In this document: piece by piece, positions 13,825 to 15,977 of the stretch | Layout of the letters: each line of letters starts with the position of its first letter | How positions within the stretch are numbered: position 1 is the stretch's first letter | Source of the DNA: an uncultured Chloroflexota bacterium | GTDB lineage: Bacteria; Chloroflexota; Dehalococcoidia; Lucifugimonadales; CAJWER01 | Direction of reading: 5' to 3' | Assembly: GCA_913030785.1 (NCBI GenBank) | Contig: CAJWER010000044.1 | Location: 1-15,977 of the forward strand | DNA length: 15,977 nt | Notes under the pieces: model-generated | Told to the model about the DNA's origin: nothing | Databases searched by the model: none | The model's input: the letters and a program-made list of their open reading frames with translations, nothing else | Position numbers and translations under genes: made by a program

Positions 13825-14886
13825 ATGGGAGCGGCTTGGACGGGTCGGGTCATTAGTTTTGGCTTGCTCGTTGCGATACTGGTAGTCGTAGCTTGCGGCG
13901 AATCCTATGTAGCGACTCCGTTGCCACTGCCTAGGACCGATTCCACTGTGGTTGCAGGGGTGACGAGTACCCCCACAGCTGTCCCAATAGCAACGCCTGG
14001 TTCAAATTCGACTTCAACGGCTGACTTCGAGGCGACTGTCGAATCCGAGCGGGCCGCCGATGTCAGTGCTCGGCTTGCAACTGCGGTTGCTGGCCTGGCC
14101 ACGCCAACAGTAGGTCCCGAACCAACGGCATCAGCCACGCCATTCCCAACACCCACCGCCTCAGCTTCGCCATCCCCCATTCCGGATTCCGCCCATACTC
14201 CAACGCCTCTCCCGACCGCTACCAATACCTGGACACCCACGCCTTCTCCCACGGCTGCGCCTACGCCAACCACTATACCGACCGCGACATCCACGGCCCC
14301 TCCACCGCCGTCTCCGACCGCGACTGCTTCACCAACACCGACAGTGACGCTCTCTCCTTCTCCGACGCCCTTGCCGACGGCTACGCCCACAATCACCCCA
14401 ACGCCGTCGATCCTCCCTACACCCACGGCCACACCTAGGACTGTCGTCATAGCAGGGACCTTCACATTGGGAGGTACTGGCGAAACGAGCGCAGAGCTAC
14501 TTGCTGAGTGCGGAACACTGGGGGAGCTTGGCCGTGGGAAGGAATATAGCAACGATGGCTCCTGGTTCGGAGTCAATGGGGCTGCCATGTGTGGCACAGA
14601 CATCGACGCCGCTATTTACCGTCTTGTGGGTTTTCTAGGGATTGAACTCCAGGCGACGAGATTCCCTGAGCGAGGCATAGAAGGCTGTGTCATAGAGATA
14701 ACCGGCCACCACGGTACCTTCATCTCCTCACTGCCCGGGTCTCCCCCCGCGATAGCTACTTATGTGGTAGTGGCAACAACGTATTCCGCTGATGGCAGGA
14801 CAGTATTGCTTACTGTCAAGGAGAGCAGCGGCACGGCGCCCTCACAGCTTTTGGACTATAAGCTGGCAGGTGTATGCACTGGATAG
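13825..14886 (+). CDS. Lipoprotein with long Thr/Pro-rich linker
   Basis: A secreted lipoprotein of 353 residues. The signal peptide ends in the lipobox VVAC (Cys24). A Ser/Thr/Ala-rich segment with a short charged helix follows, then about 110 residues (93-203) of repeating TPxPT, TPSPT and TATP units, and finally a folded-looking C-terminal domain (about 204-353) with four cysteines near 'AECGTLG', 'AAMCGTD', 'EGCVIEI' and 'AGVCTG', enough for two disulfides. The linker is typical of wall-spanning or surface proteins and is frequent in Chloroflexota. I do not recognise the C-terminal domain. Start is uncertain: GTG 13813 (VKKKM), ATG 13786 and TTG 13753 are in frame, none with a strong ribosome site; 13825 gives the tidiest signal peptide. 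Confidence 0.8.
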   Translation: MGAAWTGRVISFGLLVAILVVVACGESYVATPLPLPRTDSTVVAGVTSTPTAVPIATPGSNSTSTADFEATVESERAADVSARLATAVAGLATPTVGPEPTASATPFPTPTASASPSPIPDSAHTPTPLPTATNTWTPTPSPTAAPTPTTIPTATSTAPPPPSPTATASPTPTVTLSPSPTPLPTATPTITPTPSILPTPTATPRTVVIAGTFTLGGTGETSAELLAECGTLGELGRGKEYSNDGSWFGVNGAAMCGTDIDAAIYRLVGFLGIELQATRFPERGIEGCVIEITGHHGTFISSLPGSPPAIATYVVVATTYSADGRTVLLTVKESSGTAPSQLLDYKLAGVCTG

Positions 14887-14915
14887 TCGGCAAATTTTGC
14901 CTGGGCGGAGAACAT

Positions 14916-14944
14916 AAAAGGCCCCTGGAATTACCCCAGGAGCC
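14916..14944 (-). terminator. Rho-independent terminator of the PhyH gene
   Basis: Read on the minus strand, a nine-position stem (14944-14936 with 14928-14920, one C-A mismatch) is followed by TTTTA. It lies 45 bases past the stop of the PhyH gene. It also sits 30 bases after the stop of the plus-strand lipoprotein, but no T-run is present in that direction. Confidence 0.8.
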
Positions 14945-14988
14945 CCATCGTGCTGTGATGCAAGGCCGGCTAGCTCGTCCGGCGATGA

Positions 14989-15780
14989 TCAGGCCAGGTC
15001 CCTCAGACACCCGTCATCTAGAGGCTGAAGCGGCGTAAAGTCGCGGTTGTTCTGATACCAGGGACGCTCAGTGCCGGTGCAAGCGTTGCCGACGGCGTTG
15101 TAATTCATGTAGATGATCGCCCGCCGCCACGGCGAGATATTGTTGGCCGACCCATGCAACACATTGCAGTGTACGAACGCTACAGACCCCGCCGGCCCGA
15201 TCAGCGGTGCAATCCCGCTCTCTTCGGCGAGCCGCTCCAGAGTGGCGCTATCGATGTTGTGCAAGGCATATCCTCTGCCCTTCGCGTCGTCGTGAAGTTT
15301 GGAGTCGAGAAGACCATGGTGCTGAGAGCCCGGCACGACCAGAAGAGGCGACGTCACCGCCGTGCAATCGTCGATGAATATAGATGCCATGACACACGCC
15401 GGTTCAGGCATGCCGTCGATCAGATGCCAGGGCGGATAGTCCTGATGCCAGTCCCACGCCCCGCCCTGGCCGAAACCCGGTTTGGGATTCAAACGGCTTT
15501 GATGAAGGTAGACATCATCCCTCAGCAGTTGGCGGACGGGATCTATCAGTCGCGGGAGGGTCGAAAGACACCGGAATGGATCCGAATAGACATGCGACCC
15601 GAACGCCAGCCTCACTGCCGTCTGGTCGTCTTTCTCGCGGACCACCTCCGGTCCTTGCCGGCTTAGGATATCCGGTACCTCCGCCTGTAGCACCGCTACC
15701 TCATCGCCGTCTAGCAGGCCTGGGAAAAACAGGTAACCTCGGTCATCGAACTCTGCGATCTGCGCATCGTCGAGCTTCAT
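14989..15780 (-). CDS. Phytanoyl-CoA dioxygenase (PhyH) family, EctD-like
   Basis: A 263-residue Fe(II)/2-oxoglutarate-dependent oxygenase. Iron ligands are H112 and D114 in 'WDWHQDYPPWHLIDGMP' and the distal H209 in 'VHCNVLHGSANNISPW'; R219/R220 would hold 2-oxoglutarate. The 'WHxDxxxWHxxDGMP' and 'NxxHGSxxNISP' strings are strikingly like ectoine 5-hydroxylase, EctD, though a different substrate is possible. The N-terminal 'EFDDRGYLFFPGLLDGDEV' is the usual PhyH opening. GGAGGG seven bases upstream selects ATG 15780 rather than the in-frame ATG at 15807. It is a single gene with its own terminator; no ectA, ectB or ectC is near. Confidence 0.92.
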   Translation of the reverse strand: MKLDDAQIAEFDDRGYLFFPGLLDGDEVAVLQAEVPDILSRQGPEVVREKDDQTAVRLAFGSHVYSDPFRCLSTLPRLIDPVRQLLRDDVYLHQSRLNPKPGFGQGGAWDWHQDYPPWHLIDGMPEPACVMASIFIDDCTAVTSPLLVVPGSQHHGLLDSKLHDDAKGRGYALHNIDSATLERLAEESGIAPLIGPAGSVAFVHCNVLHGSANNISPWRRAIIYMNYNAVGNACTGTERPWYQNNRDFTPLQPLDDGCLRDLA

Positions 15781-15977
15781 GGCATTACCCTCCAGCCTGC
15801 TAACCATACCATCTAATACACCTAGCCGTGGCGAGTGAATAGCGAGGATGCTATTAAGGCTTATCAGGCTGTTGTGAGGTAGCCGTCCGTGGGTCTGGGC
15901 CTTCTTGATAGGCAGACGGAACGGCGAACCGTCACGCCAAAATTATGTTGTGGCTGACTTAACAGTCGTGATAGCGC

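Noticed and set aside
14100..14440. Short periodic sequence that could be taken for a tandem repeat or CRISPR array
   Set aside because: The periodicity comes from Thr/Pro codons in a continuous reading frame, with no constant repeat and spacer lengths. No CRISPR array exists in the window.
13905..14603. Long minus-strand open frame of 232 codons rich in Gly and Val
   Set aside because: It is the complement of the Thr/Pro-rich linker; the GVGV pattern is the mirror of TPTP codons and has no independent support.
15808..15977. Candidate gene or RNA at the right edge
   Set aside because: No open frame of note, no tRNA-like fold and no clear promoter could be seen; left unannotated.

Overview
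The window reads as a bacterial chromosome segment of moderately high GC. It looks like an environmental Chloroflexota (Dehalococcoidia/SAR202-like). That guess rests on a secreted lipoprotein with a long Thr/Pro-rich linker, frequent TTG starts, and the mix of ergothioneine, EctD-like PhyH and cupredoxin genes. The placement is an inference; no marker gene settles it.

Layout. 1-54: the 5' part of a tRNA-Pro(CGG)-like gene on the minus strand. 119-451 (-): a small ABM-type protein. 452-881: a promoter region with a TTGACA box and a small dyad. 882-2162 (+): a fusion of a GNAT acetyltransferase and a cytidylate-kinase-like domain, closed by a strong hairpin terminator. 2256-2522 (-): the broken C-terminal end of a GrpB-family gene. 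2592-4905 (+): an ergothioneine operon, egtB (interrupted by an apparent one-base deletion) overlapping egtD by four bases.

4947-8259 (+): a four-gene membrane/periplasm operon behind a perfect extended -10 promoter that appears to make a leaderless mRNA. It encodes a His-rich anchored protein, a YtkA/FixH-like secreted protein, a His/Asp-rich cupredoxin-like lipoprotein, and a polytopic membrane protein with a six-cysteine loop and a probable mature N-terminal histidine. Together they suggest an envelope metal (probably copper) handling or redox system. This is the part of the window most likely to hold an undescribed system.

8276-9034 (-): a tyrosine phosphatase, divergent from an aldo/keto reductase (9187-10194 +) and a cupin (10360-10791 +). 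10882-11089 (-): a frameshifted winged-helix remnant. 11093-11403: no gene, but a strong inverted repeat and a palindrome. 11404-12120 (+): an SRAP-family protein for abasic-site DNA. 12140-13552 (-): an MFS exporter, convergent with it. 13825-14886 (+): the Thr/Pro-linker lipoprotein. 14989-15780 (-): an EctD-like PhyH dioxygenase with its own terminator. 15781-15977 shows nothing identifiable.

The genes are mostly short, independent transcription units (ordinary accessory chromosomal content) with two real operons (egtBD and the membrane cluster). No insertion sequence, phage module or CRISPR array was seen.
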